From the NCBI GenBank assembly GCA_965153355.1, contig OZ231126.1:109678001-109742000 (forward strand): a stretch of 64,000 nt of DNA, in the 5' to 3' direction. A program made the position numbers and the translations under genes. Of this stretch, positions 1 through 13,793 are shown piece by piece. The notes beneath the pieces are model-generated. The model was given only the letters and a program-made list of their open reading frames with translations. It was not told the origin of the DNA and did not search any database. Each line of letters begins with the position of its first letter. Position 1 is the first letter of the stretch. The DNA comes from Flaccisagitta enflata (Eukaryota; Chaetognatha; Sagittoidea; Aphragmophora).

Positions 1-3000
1 CCTAACATCCTGCAATCAGTGGAGACCATCTTCAAAGGTGATCCTAACAACCTGGAATCAGAAAAGATCATTTTCAAAGGTGATCCTAACATCCTGGAAT
101 CAGTGGAGATCATCTTCAAAGGTGATCCTAACATCCTGGAATCAGAAATGATCATCTTCAAAGGTGATCCTAACATCCTGAAATCAGAAAGGATCATCTT
201 CAAAGGTGATCCTACACATCCTGGAATCAGTGGAGATCATCTTCAAAGGTGATCCTAACATCCTGGAATTAGAAAGGATCATATTCAAAGGTGACCCTAA
301 CATTCTGGAATCAGAAAAGATCATCCTCAAAGGTGACCCTAACATTCTGGAATCAGAAAAGATCATCTTGAAAGGTGATCCTATCATCCTGGAATCAGAA
401 AAGATCATCTTCAAAGGTGATCCTAACATCCTGGAATCAGAAAAGATTATCTTCAAAGGTGATCCTAACATCCTGTAATCAGTGGAGATTGTCTTCAAAG
501 GTGATCCTAACATCCTGGAATCAGAAAAGATCATCTTCAAAGGTGATCCTAACATCTTGGAATCAGAAAAGATCATCTTCAAAGGTGATCCTAACATCCT
601 GGAATCAGAAAAGATCATCTTCAAAGGTGATCCCAACATCCTGGAATCAGTGGAGATCATCTTCAAAGGTGATTCTAACAACCTGGAATCAGAAAAGATC
701 ATCGTCAAAGGTGATCCTAACAACCTGGAATCAGTGGAGATCATCTTCAAAGGTGATCCTAACATCCTGGAATCAGAAAAGATTATCTTCAAAGGTGATC
801 CTAACATCCTGAAATCAGAAAAGATCATCTTCAAAGGTGATCCTACACATCCTGGAATCAGTGGAGATCATCTTCAAAGGTGATCCTAAAATCCTGGAAT
901 CAGAAAAGATCATCCTCAAAGAGATCCTACACATCCTGGAATCAGTGAAATCATCTTCAAAGGTGATCCTAACTTCCTGGAATCAGAAAAGATCATCTTC
1001 AAAGGTGATTCTAATATCCTGGAATCAGAAAGATCATCTTCAAAGGTGATCCTAACATCCTGGAATTAGTGTAGATCATCTTCAAAGGTGATCCTAACAT
1101 CCTGGCATCAGAAAAGATCATCTTCAAAGGTGATCCTAACATCCTGGAATCAGAAAAGATCATCTTCAAAGGTGATCCTAACATCCTTGAATAAGTGGAG
1201 ATCATCTTAAAAGGTGATCCTAACATCCTGGAATCAGAAGAGATCATCTTCAAAGGTGATCCTAACATCTTAGAATCAGAAAAGATCATCTTCTTAGGTG
1301 ATCCTAACATCCTGGAATAAGAAAAGATCATCTTCAAAGGTTATCCTAACATCCTGGAATCAGTGGAGATCATCTTCAAAGGTGATCCTAACATCATGGA
1401 ATCAGAAAGGATCATCTTCAAAGGTGATCCTAACATCCTGGAATCAGAAAAGATCGTCTTCAAAGGTGATCCTAACATCCTGAAATCAGAAAAAAAACCT
1501 CTTCAAAGGTGATCCTATACATCCTGGAATCAGAAGAGATCATCTTCAAAGGTGATCCTAAATTCCTGGAATCAAAAAAGATCATCCACAAAGGTGATCC
1601 TAACATCCTGGAATCAATGGAGTTCTCTTCAAAGGTGATCCTAACATCTTGGAATCAGAAAAGATCATCTTCAAAGGTAATCCTAATATCCTGGAATCAG
1701 TAAAGATCATCTTCAAAGGTAATCCTAATATCCTGAAATCAGTGGAGATCATCTTCAAAGGTGATCCTAACATCCTGGAGTCAGAAAAGATCATCTTCAA
1801 AGGTGATCCTAACATCCTGGAATCAGAAAAGGTCATCTGAAAAGGTGATCGTAATATCCTGGAATCAGTGGAGATCATCTTCAAAGGTGATCCTAACATC
1901 CTGGAATCAGTGGAGATCATCTTCAAAGGTGATCCTAACATCCTGGAATCAGAAAAGATCATCTTCAAAGGTGATCCTTACATCCTGAAATCAGAAAAAA
2001 ACATCTTCAAAGATGATCCTACACATCCTGGAATCAGAAGAGATCATCTTCAAAGGTGATCCTAAAATCCTAGAATCAGTGGAGGTCATCTTCAAAGGTG
2101 ATCCTAACATCCTAGAATCAGTGGAGATCATCTTCAAAGGTGATCCTAACATCCTGGAATCAGAAAAGATCATCTTCAAAGGTGATCCTAACATCCTGGA
2201 ATCAGAAAAGATCATCTTCAAAGGTGATCCTAACATCCTGGAATCAGAAAAGATCATCTTCAAAGGTGATCCTAACATCCTGGAATCAGTGGAGATCATC
2301 TTCAAAGGTGATCCTAACATCCTGGAATCAGAAAAGATCATCTTCAAAGGTGATCCTAACATCCTGGAATCAGTGGAGATCATCTTCAAAGGTGATCCTA
2401 ACATCCTGGAATCAGAAAAGATTATCTTCAAAGGTGATCCTAACATCCTGAAATCAGAAACGATCATCTTAGAAGGTGATCCTACACATCCTGGAATCAG
2501 TGGAGATCATCTTCAAAGGTGATCCTAAAATCCTGGAATCAGAAAGGATCATCCTCAAAGGTGATCCTACATCCTGGAATCAATGGAAATCATCTTCAAT
2601 GGTAATCCTAACTTCCTGGAATCAGAAAAGATCATCTTCAAAGGTGATCCTAATATCCTGGAATCAGAAAAGATCATCTTCAAAGGTGATCCTAACATCC
2701 TGGAATCAGTGGAGATCATCTTCAAAGGTGATCCTAACATCCTGGAATCAGAAAAGATCATCTTCAAAGGTGATCCTAACATCCTGGAATCAGAAAAGAT
2801 CATCTTCAAAGGTGATCCTAACATCCTGGAATCAGTGGAGATCATCTTCAAAGGTGATCCTAACATCCTGGAATCAGAAAAGATCATCTTCAAAGGTGAT
2901 CCTAACATCCTGGAATCAGAAAAGATCATCTTCAAAGGTGATCCTAACATCCTGGAATCAGAAAAGATCAACTTCAAATGTGAACCTAACATCCTGAAAT

Positions 3001-3742
3001 CAGTAAAGATCATCTTCAAAGGTGATCCTAACATCCTGGAATCAGAAAAGATCATCTTTCAAGGTGATCCTAACATCCTGGAATCAGAAAAGATCATCTT
3101 CAAAGGTGATCCTACACATCCTGGAATCAGTGGATATCATTTTAAAAGGTGATCCTAAGATCATGGAATCAGAAAAGATCATCCTCAAAGGTAATCCTAA
3201 CATCCTGGAATCAATGGAGATCATCTTAAAAGGTGATCCTAACATCCTGGAATCAAAAAAGATCATCTTCAAAGGTGATCCTAATATCCTGGAATCAGAA
3301 AAGATCATCTTCAAAGGTGATCATAACGTCCTGAAATCAGAAAAGATCATCTTCAATGGTGATCCTAACATCCTGGAATCAAAAAAGATCATCTTCAAAG
3401 GTGATCCTAACATCCTGGAATCAGAAAAGATCATCTTCAAAGGTGATCCTAACATCCTGCAATCAGTGGAGATCATCTTCAAAGGTGATCCTAAAATCCT
3501 GGAATCAGTGGAGATCATCTTCAAAGGTGATCATAACATCCTGGAATCAGAAAAGATCATCTTCAAAGGTGATCCTAACATCCTGGAATCAGAAAAGATC
3601 ATCTTCAAAGGTGATCCTAACATCCTTGAATCAGAAAAGATCATCTTCAAAGGTGATCCTAACATCCTGGAATCAGAAAAGATCCTCTTCAAAGGTGCTC
3701 CTAATACCTGGAATAAGAAAAGATCATCTTCAAAGGTGATCC
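1..3742 (+). repeat. 42-bp minisatellite array, first block
   Basis: Tandem copies of a 42-bp unit containing the core GATCATCTTCAAAGGTGATC followed by CTAACATCCTGGAATCAG. Two main variants alternate irregularly, with GAAAA or GTGGA after GAATCA. Units of changed length (CCTACACATCC type, near 210, 840, 2010, 2475 and 3110) shift the phase. Because 42 is a multiple of three and the unit lacks stops, long open frames exist on both strands, for example a 14-residue period containing FKGDPNILES. They are a by-product of the repeat and I do not call them genes. Each unit can form a small hairpin (GATCATC against GGTGATC). Confidence 0.97.
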
Positions 3743-3744
3743 TA

Positions 3745-4362
3745 CTATCTTCGCCAAAAGAAACGCGACACCTTCTATCTACAATATCTTGGCTTCTAGA
3801 AAAGCTAGATACTTTTAAAAAAAAGAGATTAATCTTCTTTAAAAAATCTACAAAATGAGTCCAATCTGGTAACTGTATCTTAAAGCGTTTAGAAATGGCA
3901 AGCAGAAGAAGGAAAATGGTCATATTCAGAATTGATAAAAGTTTGTGAAAAAAAAGAAAGATTAACTTTGATATAATTGATATAACTTTAACTTTTATTA
4001 TCTTAGCTTCTGGAGAAGCTAGATACTTTTTCCAAAAAAGCAAATTATTCTACATCGAAAAATCTCGAAGGTGGGCTCAATCTGGATTCTGTAGCTCAAG
4101 CCGTTTAGAAATGGCAAGCAAAAGAGTAAACCTTAATAAAGAATTATTGGCTTGCAAAAACTGTGGATGAATGAGAAGAGGTTATCACCCCTGTTGATGA
4201 AGAAATGCGATATAAATTGCATTTTAGATCCACAGTCTTTTGTATTTTTTTATAAAAATAACTTACTTGACCTCCAAACTCTCTCAGTTACTGAATTTTG
4301 TCAGAATATGGTCAATAAATCAAATCTTTGCCAGGGTGTCGCATTTCTTTTGGCGAAGATAG
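3745..4362. mobile_element. 618-bp MITE with 28-bp terminal inverted repeats, Tc1/mariner type
   Basis: The left end 3745-3772 (starting CTATCTTCGCCAAAAG) and the right end 4335-4362 are inverted copies with one mismatch in 28 bases. TA dinucleotides flank it at 3743-3744 and 4363-4364. Removing the element and one TA restores the minisatellite string GATCCTAACATCC exactly, so the boundaries are secure. TA duplication is the hallmark of Tc1/mariner and pogo transposases. The interior is AT-rich, has no transposase frame, and holds two related segments (about 3775-3900 and 4010-4125, sharing the words GCTAGATACTTTT and TTTAGAAATGGCAAG). It is therefore non-autonomous. Confidence 0.9.
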
Positions 4363-4364
4363 TA

Positions 4365-7300
4365 ACATCCTCGAATCAGAAAAGATCATCTTCAAAGGTG
4401 ATCCTAACAACCTTGAATCAGAAAAGATAATCTTCAAAGGTGATCCTTACATCCTGAAATCAGAAAAGATCATCTTCAAAGGTGATCCTACACATCCTGG
4501 AATCAGTGGAGATCATCTTCAAAGGTGATCTTAAAATCCTGGAATCAGAAAAGATCATCCTCAAAGGTGACCCTATATCCTGGAATCAATAATATGATCT
4601 TCAATGGTGATCCTAACTTCCTGGAATCAGAAAAGATCATCTTCAAAGGTGATCCTAATATCCTGGAATCAGAAAAGATCATCTTCAAAGGTGATCCTAA
4701 CATCCTGGAATTAGTGTAGGTCATCTTCAAAGGTGATCCTGACATCCTGGAATCAGAAAAGATCATCTTCAAAGGTGATCCTAACATCCTGGAATCAGAA
4801 AAGATCATCTTCAAAGGTGATCCTAACATCCTTGAATAAGTGGAGATCATCTTCAAAGGTGATCCTAACATCCTGGAATCAGAAGAGATCATCTTCAAAG
4901 GTGATCCTAACATCTTAGAATCAGAAAAGATCATCTTCATATGTGATCCTAACATCCTGGAATAAGAAAAGATCATCTTCAAAGGTTATCCTAACATCCT
5001 GGAATCAGTGGAGATCATCTTCAAAGGTGATCCTAACATCCTGGAATCAAAAAAGGTCATCTTCAAAGGTGATCCTAAATTCCTGGAATCAAAAAAGATC
5101 ATCCTCAAAGGTGATCCTAACATCCTGGAATCAGAAAAGATCATCTTCAAAGGTGATCCTAACATCCTGGAATCAGAAAAGATCATCTTCAAAGGTGATC
5201 CTAACATCCTTGAATAAGTGGAGATCATCTTCAAAGGTGATCCTAACATCCTGGAATCAGAAGAGATCATCTTCAAAGGTGATCCTAACATCCTGGAATC
5301 AGAGGAGATCATCTTCAAAGATGATCCTAACATCCTGGAATCAGAAAAGATCATATTCAAAGGTGATCCTAACATCCTGGAATCAGAAAAGATCATCTTC
5401 AAAGGTGATCCTAACATCCTGGAATCAGAAAAGATCAACTTCAAATGTGAACCTAACATCCTGAAATCAGTGGAGATCATCTTCAAAGGTGATCCTAACA
5501 TCCTGGAATCAGAAAAGATCATCTTTCAAGGTGATCCTAACATCCTGGAATCAGAAAAGATCATCTTCAAAGGTGATCCTACACATCCTGGAATCAGTGG
5601 ATATCATTTTAAAAGGTGATCCTAAGATCATGGAATCAGAAAAGATCATCTTCAAAGGTGATCCTAACATCCTGGAATCAGAAAAGATCATCTTCAAAGA
5701 TGACCCAAACATCCTGGAATCAGAAAAGATCATCTTCAAAGGTGATCCTAACATCCTGGCATCAGTGGAGATCATCTTCAAAGGTGATCCTAACATCCTG
5801 GAATCAGAAAAGATCATCTTCAAAGGTGATCCTAACATCCTGGAATCAGTGGAGATCATCTTCAAAGGTGATCCTAACATCCTGGAATCAGAAAAGATTA
5901 TCTTCAAAGGTGATCCTAACATCCTGAAATCAGAAACGATCATCTTCAAAGGTGATCAAACACATCCTTGAATCAGTGGAGATCATCTTCAAAGGTGATC
6001 ATAAAATCCTGGAATCAGAAAAGATCATCCTCAAAGGTGATCCTACATCCTGGAATCAATGGAAATCATCTTCAATGGTGATCATAACTTCCTGGAATCA
6101 GAAAAGATCATCTTCAAAGGTGATCCTAATATCCTGGAATCAGAAAAGATCATCTTCAAAGGTGATCCTGACATCCTGGAATCAGTGGATATCATCTTCA
6201 AAGGTGATCCTAACATCCTGGAATCAGAAAAGATCATCTTCAAAGGTGATCCTAACATCCTGGAATCAGAAAAGATCATCTTCAAAGGTGATCCTAACAT
6301 CCTTGAATAAGTGGAGATCATCTTCAAAGGTGATCCTAACATCCTGGAATCAGAAGAGATCATCTTCAAAGGTGATCCTAACATCCTGGAATCAGAGGAG
6401 ATCATCTTCAAAGATGATCCTAACATCCTGGAATCAGAAAAGATCATATTCAAAGGTGATCCTAACATCCTGGAATCAGAAAAGATCATCTTCAAAGGTG
6501 ATCCTAACATCCTGGAATCAGAAAAGATCAACTTCAAATGTGAACCTAACATCCTGAAATCAGTGGAGATCATCTTCAAAGGTGATCCTAACATCCTGGA
6601 ATCAGAAAAGATCATCTTTCAAGGTGATTATAACATCCTGGAATCAGAAAAGATCATCTTCAAAGGTAATCCTACACATCCTGGAATCAGTGGATATCAT
6701 TTTAAAAGGTGATCCTAAGATCATGGAATCAGAAAAGATCATCCTCAAAGGTAATCCTAACATCCTGGAATCAATGGAGATCATCTTAAAAGGTGATCCT
6801 AACATCCTGGAATCAAAAAAGATCATCATCAAAGGTGATTCTAATATCCTGGAATCAGAAAAGATCATCTACAAAGGTGATCATAACATCCTGGAATCAG
6901 AAAAGATCATCTTCAAAGGTGATCCTAACATCCTGGAATCAGAAAAGATCATCTTCAAAGGTGATTCTAACATCCTGGAATCAGAAAAGATCATCTTCAA
7001 AGGTGATCCTAACATCCTTGAATCAGAAAAGATCATCTTCAAAGGTGATCCCAACATCTTGGAATCAAAAAAGATCATCTTCAAAGGTGATCCTAACATC
7101 CTGGAATCAGAAAAGATCATCTTCAAAGGTGATCCTAACACCCTGGAATCAGTAAAGATCATCTTCAAAGGTGATCCTAACAACCTGGAATCAGAAAAGA
7201 TCATCTTCAAAGGTGATCCTAACATCCTGGAATCAGTGGAGATCATCTTCAAAGGTGATCCTAACATCCTGGAATCAGAAAAGATTATCTTCAAAGGTGA

Positions 7301-10300
7301 TCCTAACATCGTGAAATCAGAAAAGATCATCTTCAAAGGTGATCCTACTCATCCTGGAATCAGTGGAGATCATCTTCAAAGGTGATCCTAAAATCCTGGA
7401 ATCAGAAAAGATCATTCTCAAAGCTGATCCTACATCCTGAAATCAATGATAATCATCTTCAATGGTGATCCTAACTTCCTGGAATCAGAAAAGATCATCT
7501 TCAAAGGTGATCCTAATATCCTGGAATCAGCAAAGATCATCTTCAAAGGTGATCCTAACATCCTGGAATCAGTGGAGATCATCTTCAAAGGTGATCTTAA
7601 CATCCTGGAATCAGAAAAGATCATCTTCAAAGGTGATCCTAACATCCTGGAATCAGAAAAGATCATCTTCAAAGGTGATCCTATCATCCGGGAATCAGAA
7701 GGGATTATCTTCAAAGGTGATCCTAACATCCTGGAATCAGTGGAGATCATCTTCAAAGGTGATCCTAACATCCTGGAATCAGTGGAGATCATCTTCAAAG
7801 GGGATCCTATCATCCTGAAATCAGAAAAGATCATCTTCAAAGATTTTCCTAACATCCTGGAATCAGTGGAGATCATCTTCAAAGGTGATCCTAACATCCT
7901 GGAATCAGAAAAGATTATCTTCAAAGGTGATCCTAACATCCTGGAATCAGTGGAGATCATCTTCAAAGGTGATCCTAACATCCTGGAATCAGAAAAGATC
8001 ATCTTCAAAGGTGATCCTACACATCCTGGAATCAGTGGAGATCATCTTCATAGGTGATCCTAACATCCTGGACTCAGAAAAGATCATCTTCAAAGGTGAT
8101 CCTAACATCCTGGAATCAGTGGAGATCATCTTCAAAGGTGATCCTAACATCCTGGAATCAGTGGAGATCGTTTTCAAAGGTGATCCTAACATCCTGGAAT
8201 CAGAAAATATCATCTTCAAAAGTGATCCTAACATCCTGGAATCCAAAAACATCATCTTAAAAGGTGATCCTAACATCCTGGAATCAGAAAAGATCATCTT
8301 CAAAGGTGATCCTAACATCCTGGAATCAGAAAACCTCATCTTCAAAGGTGATCCTAACATCCTTGAATCAGTGGAGATCATCTTCAAAGGTGATCCTAAC
8401 ATCTTGGATTCAGTGGAGGTCATCTTCAAAGGTGATCCTAACATCCTGGAATCAGAAAAGATCATCTTCGAAGGTTATCCTAACATCTTGGAATCAGTGG
8501 AGATCATCTGGAATCAGTGGAGATCATCTTCAAAGGTGATCCTAACATCCTGGAACCAGAAAAGATCATCTTCAAAGGTGATCCTAACATCCTGGAATCA
8601 GAAAAGAACATCTTCAAAGGTGATCCTAACATCCTGGAATCAGAAAAGATCATCTTCGAAGGTTATCCTAACATCTTAGAATCAGTGGAGATCATCTTCA
8701 ATGGTGATCCTATTACCTGGAATCAGAGAAGATCATCTTCAAAGCTGATCCTAACATCCTGGAATCAGAAAAGATCATCTTCAAAGGTAATCCTAACATC
8801 CTGAAATTAGAAAAGATCATCTTCAAAGGTGATCCCAACATCCTGGAATCAGTGGAGATCATCTTCAAAGGTGATCCTAACATCCTGGAATCAGGAAAGA
8901 CCATCTTTTATGGTGATCCTAACATCCTGGAATCAGAAAAGATCATCTTCAAAGGTGATCCGAACATCCTGGAATCAGAAAAGATCATCTTCAAAGGAGA
9001 TCCTGACATCCTGGAATCAGTGGAGATCATCTTTAAAGGTGATCCTATCATCCTGGAATCAGGAAAGATCATCTTCAAAGGTGATCCTAACATCCTGGAA
9101 TCAGTGAGATCGTTTTCAAAGGTGATCCTAACATCCTGGAATCAGAAAAGATCATCTTCAAAGGTGATCCTAACGTCCTGGAATCAGGAAAGATCATCTT
9201 CAAAGGGGATCCTAATATCCTGGAATCAGAAAAGATCATCTTCAAAGGTGATCATAACATCCTGGAATCAGTGGAGATCATCTTCAAAGGTGATCCTAAC
9301 ATCCTGGAATCAGAAAAGATCATCTTCAAAGGTGAACCTAACATCCTGCAATCAGAAAAGATCATCTTTAAAGGTGATCCTAACATCCTGGAATCAGTGG
9401 AGATCACCTTCAAAGGTGAACCTAACATCCTGGAATCAGAGAACCCCATCTTCAAAGGTCATCCTAAAATCCTGGAATCAGAAAAGATCATCTTCAAAAG
9501 TGATCCTAACATCCTGGAATCAGAAATGATCATCTTCAAAGGTGATCCTAACATCCTGGAATCAGAAAAGATCATCTTCAAAGGTGATCCTAACATCCCA
9601 GAATCAGGAAAGATCATCTTCAAGGATTCAAGATTCAAGAGGATTCAAGATCATCTTTAAAGGTGATCCTAACATCCTGAAATCAGTGGAGATCATCTTC
9701 AAAGGTGATCCTAACATCCTGGAATCAGGAAAGACCATCTTCAATGGTAATCCTAACATCCTGGAATCAGAGAAGATCATCTTCAAAGTCGATCCTAACA
9801 TCCTGGAATCAGAAAAGATCATCTTCAAAGGTGATCCTGACATCCTGGAATCAGTGGAGATCATCTTCAAAGGTGATCCTAACATCCTGGAATCAGGAAA
9901 GATCATCTTCAAAGGTGATCCTAACATCCTGGAATCAGTGGAGATCGTTTTCAAAAGTGATCCTAACATCCTGGAATCAGAAAAGATCATCTTCAAAGGT
10001 GATCCTAACATCCTGGAATCCGGAAAGATCATCTTCAATGGTGATCCTAACATCCTGGAATCAGAAAAGATCATCTTCAAAGGTGATCCTAACATCCTGG
10101 AATATGAAAAGATCATCTTCAAAGGTGATCCTAACATCCTAGAATCAGGAAAGATCATCATCAATGGTGATCCTAACATCCTGGAATCAGAAAAGATCAT
10201 CTTCAAAGGTGATCCTAACATCCTGGAATCAGAAAAGATCATCTTCACAGGTGATCCTAACATCCTGGAATCAGAAAAGATCATCTTCAAAGGTGATCCT

Positions 10301-11571
10301 AACATCCTGGAATCAGAAAAGATCATCTTCAAAGGTGATCCTAACATCCTGGAATCAGAATAGATTATCTTCAAAGGTGATCCTAACATCCTGGAATCAG
10401 AAAAGATCATCTTCAAAGGTGATCCTTACATTGTGGATTCAGAAAGGATCATCTTCAAAGGTAAACCTAACATCCTGGAATCAAAAAAGATCATATTCAA
10501 AGGTGATCATGACATCCTGGAATCAGTGGAGATGATCTTCAAAGGTGATCCTAACATCCTGGAATCAGTGGAGATCATCTTCAAAGGTGATCCTAACATC
10601 CTGGAATCAGAAAAGATCATCTTCAAAGGTGATCCTAACATCCTGGAATCAATGGAGAGCATCTTCAAAGGTGATCCTAACATCATAGAATCAGAAGAGA
10701 TCATCTTCAAAGGTGATCCCAACATCCTGGAATCAGAAAAGATCATCTTCACAGGTGATCCTAACATCCTGGAATCAGTGGAGATCATCTTCAAAGGTGA
10801 TCGTAACATCCTGGAATCAAAAAAGATCATCTTCAAAGGTGATCCTAACATCCTGGAATCAGAAAAGATCATCTTCAAAGGTGATCCTAACATCCTGGAA
10901 TCAGAAAATATCATCTTCAAAGGTGATCCTAACATCTTGGAATCAGAAAAGATCATCTTCAAAGGTGATCCTAACATCCTGGAATCAGAAAAGATCATCT
11001 TCAAAGGTGATCCTAACATCCTGGAATCAGAAAAGATCTTCTTCAAAGGTGATCCTAACATCCTGGAATCAGAAAAGATCATCTTCAAAGGTGATCCTAA
11101 CATCCTGGAAGCAGAAAAGATCATCTTCAAAGGTTATCCTAAACATGCTGGAATCAGTGGAGATCATCTTCAAAGGTGATCCTAAAATCCTAGAATCAGA
11201 AAAGATCATCCTCAAATGTGATCCTAACATATTGGATTCAGTGGAGATTATCTTCAAAGGTGATCCTCACATCCTGAAATCAGAAAAGATCATCTTCAAA
11301 GGTGATCCTAACATCCTGGAATCAGTAAAGATCATCTTCAAAGGTGATCCTAACATCCTGGAATCGGAAAAGATCATCTTCAAAGATGATCCTAACATCC
11401 TGGAATCTGAAAAGATCATCTTCAAAGGTGATCCTAACATCCTGGAATCAGAAAAGATCGTCTTCAAAGGTAATCCTAACATCCTGGAATCAGAAAAGAT
11501 CATCTTGAAAGGTGATCCTAACATTCTGGAATCAGTGGAGATCATCTTCAAAGGTGATCCTAACATCCTGG
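4365..11571 (+). repeat. 42-bp minisatellite array, second block
   Basis: The same 42-bp family continues after the MITE, up to the giant retroelement. Marker variants recur in blocks: a unit with ACTTCAAATGTGAACC occurs near 2968, 5435 and 6528, and units with GGAATAAGTGGAG near 4836, 5212 and 6305. This points to higher-order duplication of multi-unit segments. Variant units with TCAGGAAAG and TCAATGGTGATCC become common after about 8880. The last four bases, CTGG at 11568-11571, are one copy of the target duplication of the giant element. No gene is seen. Confidence 0.96.
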
Positions 11572-12040
11572 TAATATGAATCTTTCTGGCTAGGAATATA
11601 TCTATATACTGACTGATATCAATCCTAAGTATTTATCTTTGATTTATGAAATAACAACGGCAGTGTTATTTACATATTTACATGTTGAGTACCTTTTATT
11701 TCCAAGAGAGTGACGGAGATAACCCACAGCAGGAACAACCAAAGGAGAATGTACAGAGGCTCATACAATGATCACTTATATACACTCACAGCAAGCCATT
11801 AAGGGAGGAGGAGGTGATGTAGAGCAATATGAAGGACGCATTAGACTAATGACCTTGTAGGATCTTATATGAAATCTAAAGCAGATAACCCTTCCCCTAT
11901 ATTTCAATCAAGGACAATATATGGGAGGTCCAAGGACAATCTATGGGAGGTCTAATTTACCTACAGCATTGCTTCACCTTTAGCATAGATTAGGCAAGGA
12001 CATAGCTTGGGTGGTCCTCATTTATACATTAATCATATTA
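11572..12040 (-). repeat. 3' LTR of the giant retroelement
   Basis: A 469-bp copy of the sequence at 31568-32036, nearly identical throughout. It lies downstream of env in the coding direction and is preceded by a polypurine tract. Its outer edge abuts the minisatellite at the CTGG duplication. Confidence 0.95.
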
Positions 12041-12053
12041 TATCCCCCCTTAA
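12041..12053 (-). other. Polypurine tract of the giant retroelement
   Basis: On the minus strand the sequence immediately upstream of the 3' LTR reads TTAAGGGGGGATA. It is the expected plus-strand DNA primer site at this location and supports the LTR boundary at 12040. Confidence 0.85.
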
Positions 12054-12119
12054 GTGTAAATGAGACAATGTACAATTTACAATTTTCAAGAGAAAATGGG
12101 ATGGCATCTGCTGATTGAT

Positions 12120-13793
12120 TTAAGCCTGTTGCCGAGGAAAAAGCTCATTTCCATTCACAACCCCAGCAGGACGTCTTATGGCAAATTTCCGTATAAAGAT
12201 AAGCAGCAAAATGAGAAAGACAATTGATGCAGAGACAATAGCAACAATTTCAATCAAATCAGATTCTGCAATAACTTCGTCAAAAATGACCGGAACATAG
12301 CTTTTGGTAACGTTCATCTTAGGCAATGTGAAATTTTTGACAACAGCATGTTTGATAAAAGTCAAGTCAACTGATTTCACCGTTGAAATAAGGACATGTG
12401 CGGGGAACAATGGCACACTTCTGTAACGCGATTTTACAACAAGATTTGGTCTCTTTTTCATGACAATGCATTTTTCAGTGGATTCGTTACTGTCATACAT
12501 TACTCTGTTTAACTTTAGATCAATTATTTTGGAACCATTCTTCAGAAAAATCAAAGCACTTCTTTCTGAGTATTCCACATTGAAATCGAAAACATGAGTA
12601 CTTTTTTCAAAACAGTCTGAATCAACACCATTTAGCAAAGAAGCAACACATAACTTGTCACTATATGGCATGAGAGAGTTTCCATCACAAGCAGTAAAAG
12701 AACGAGTTTTGATGCAATTTCTTGATGATCTTAAATCATCCATTGATATGTTATTCAGTTGAACATTGACTGGGATAAGGAATGAGTGAAATGGACGATA
12801 ATCATCTTTTGAAAGCAAGAGACTCATAGGTGATTCTATTATTTCAACTTTTTTGAAATGGTATGATCGTCGAATAAAAGGAAAAGATAGCATGAAAACA
12901 ACAACGCCATTATTGTAAGATATCAAGTCTAATTGACCAAGTTCATACAACTTAATCGGGTTGACTAGATAAATAGTATCTTCAAAAAAAGTGTGTGCTG
13001 TCAACTTAGTTAGTGCATTGTTATCTAGAATAGTATGTGACAGCTTTCTTTGAAATACAGATTCTAATATGTCATCATACTGATTCTGCATCTTTTGATT
13101 AATAGAATCATACATGAGGCGAATGTAATCACAAGAATGAATATTCTTAAGACTATTAACATAGTCTACCATCGCTTTCTTTTGTATTCCTATGAATTTG
13201 TTCTCTTCATACAAATATTCAACATTATTGTTTATCAAACGTTGTGCTTTTTTCAAGCTTTCAATATGTTGTGACATGACTTTTAACCTGTCATTGATCG
13301 AATTATATTCCACTCTATTGACAACCAATCCTGTAGTACTCATTACAAAAGACATTATTGCCATTAGCATAGCAAAGGTGCCAGCATCAAATCTCTTTTG
13401 TCTAGATTTACTGACATATCGGTCATCAGATAGGTACAATGACGTCATCGCTTCCTCACGCACTACCTTATTTAGCCTCGATCCGAAATTCTGAGTGGTG
13501 AGATTAAGAGCTTTTGTCAGGTTTCCCAAACATTCTGATCCCTTTTGGTCATTTGCTCGATATCTTCCCATCAAACGCTCGGGAACATTAAAACCGATAT
13601 CAACTTGAATCAAAATCGTGCCAATTCCCTTTATGCCCAGAGCATTTTCTCTTGTTTCTAACATCTTGCATGGTACCGTTTTGAGGAGCAAATCGTCACA
13701 AAACGTAACGGAAATCCAACTCCACAAAATCAAAAAACACGTCAGCGTCTGCAAACCAAAAAAATAAATAAAAAAAATCGACATTCCCTTCAA
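12120..13793 (-). CDS. env: Envelope glycoprotein, class I fusion type (F/Env-like), 557 aa
   Basis: Predicted membrane fusion glycoprotein. Visible features in order are a hydrophobic N-terminal signal segment (about residues 4-30), a short N-terminal subunit of about 100 residues, and a furin-type site RQKR at 131-134. A hydrophobic Gly/Ala/Met-rich stretch suited to a fusion peptide follows (about 135-158), then a heptad-like helical region to about 215. NXS/T sites are scattered, for example NLT twice near 91-99, NIS, NGS, NFT and NVT. One transmembrane helix sits at about 513-534, with a basic 23-residue tail. The small N-terminal and large C-terminal subunits resemble baculovirus F and errantivirus Env proteins (family knowledge). 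The frame is intact and ends 80 bp from the LTR; a spliced subgenomic mRNA would be needed to express it. Confidence 0.85.
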   Translation of the reverse strand: MKGMSIFFIYFFGLQTLTCFLILWSWISVTFCDDLLLKTVPCKMLETRENALGIKGIGTILIQVDIGFNVPERLMGRYRANDQKGSECLGNLTKALNLTTQNFGSRLNKVVREEAMTSLYLSDDRYVSKSRQKRFDAGTFAMLMAIMSFVMSTTGLVVNRVEYNSINDRLKVMSQHIESLKKAQRLINNNVEYLYEENKFIGIQKKAMVDYVNSLKNIHSCDYIRLMYDSINQKMQNQYDDILESVFQRKLSHTILDNNALTKLTAHTFFEDTIYLVNPIKLYELGQLDLISYNNGVVVFMLSFPFIRRSYHFKKVEIIESPMSLLLSKDDYRPFHSFLIPVNVQLNNISMDDLRSSRNCIKTRSFTACDGNSLMPYSDKLCVASLLNGVDSDCFEKSTHVFDFNVEYSERSALIFLKNGSKIIDLKLNRVMYDSNESTEKCIVMKKRPNLVVKSRYRSVPLFPAHVLISTVKSVDLTFIKHAVVKNFTLPKMNVTKSYVPVIFDEVIAESDLIEIVAIVSASIVFLILLLIFIRKFAIRRPAGVVNGNELFPRQQA

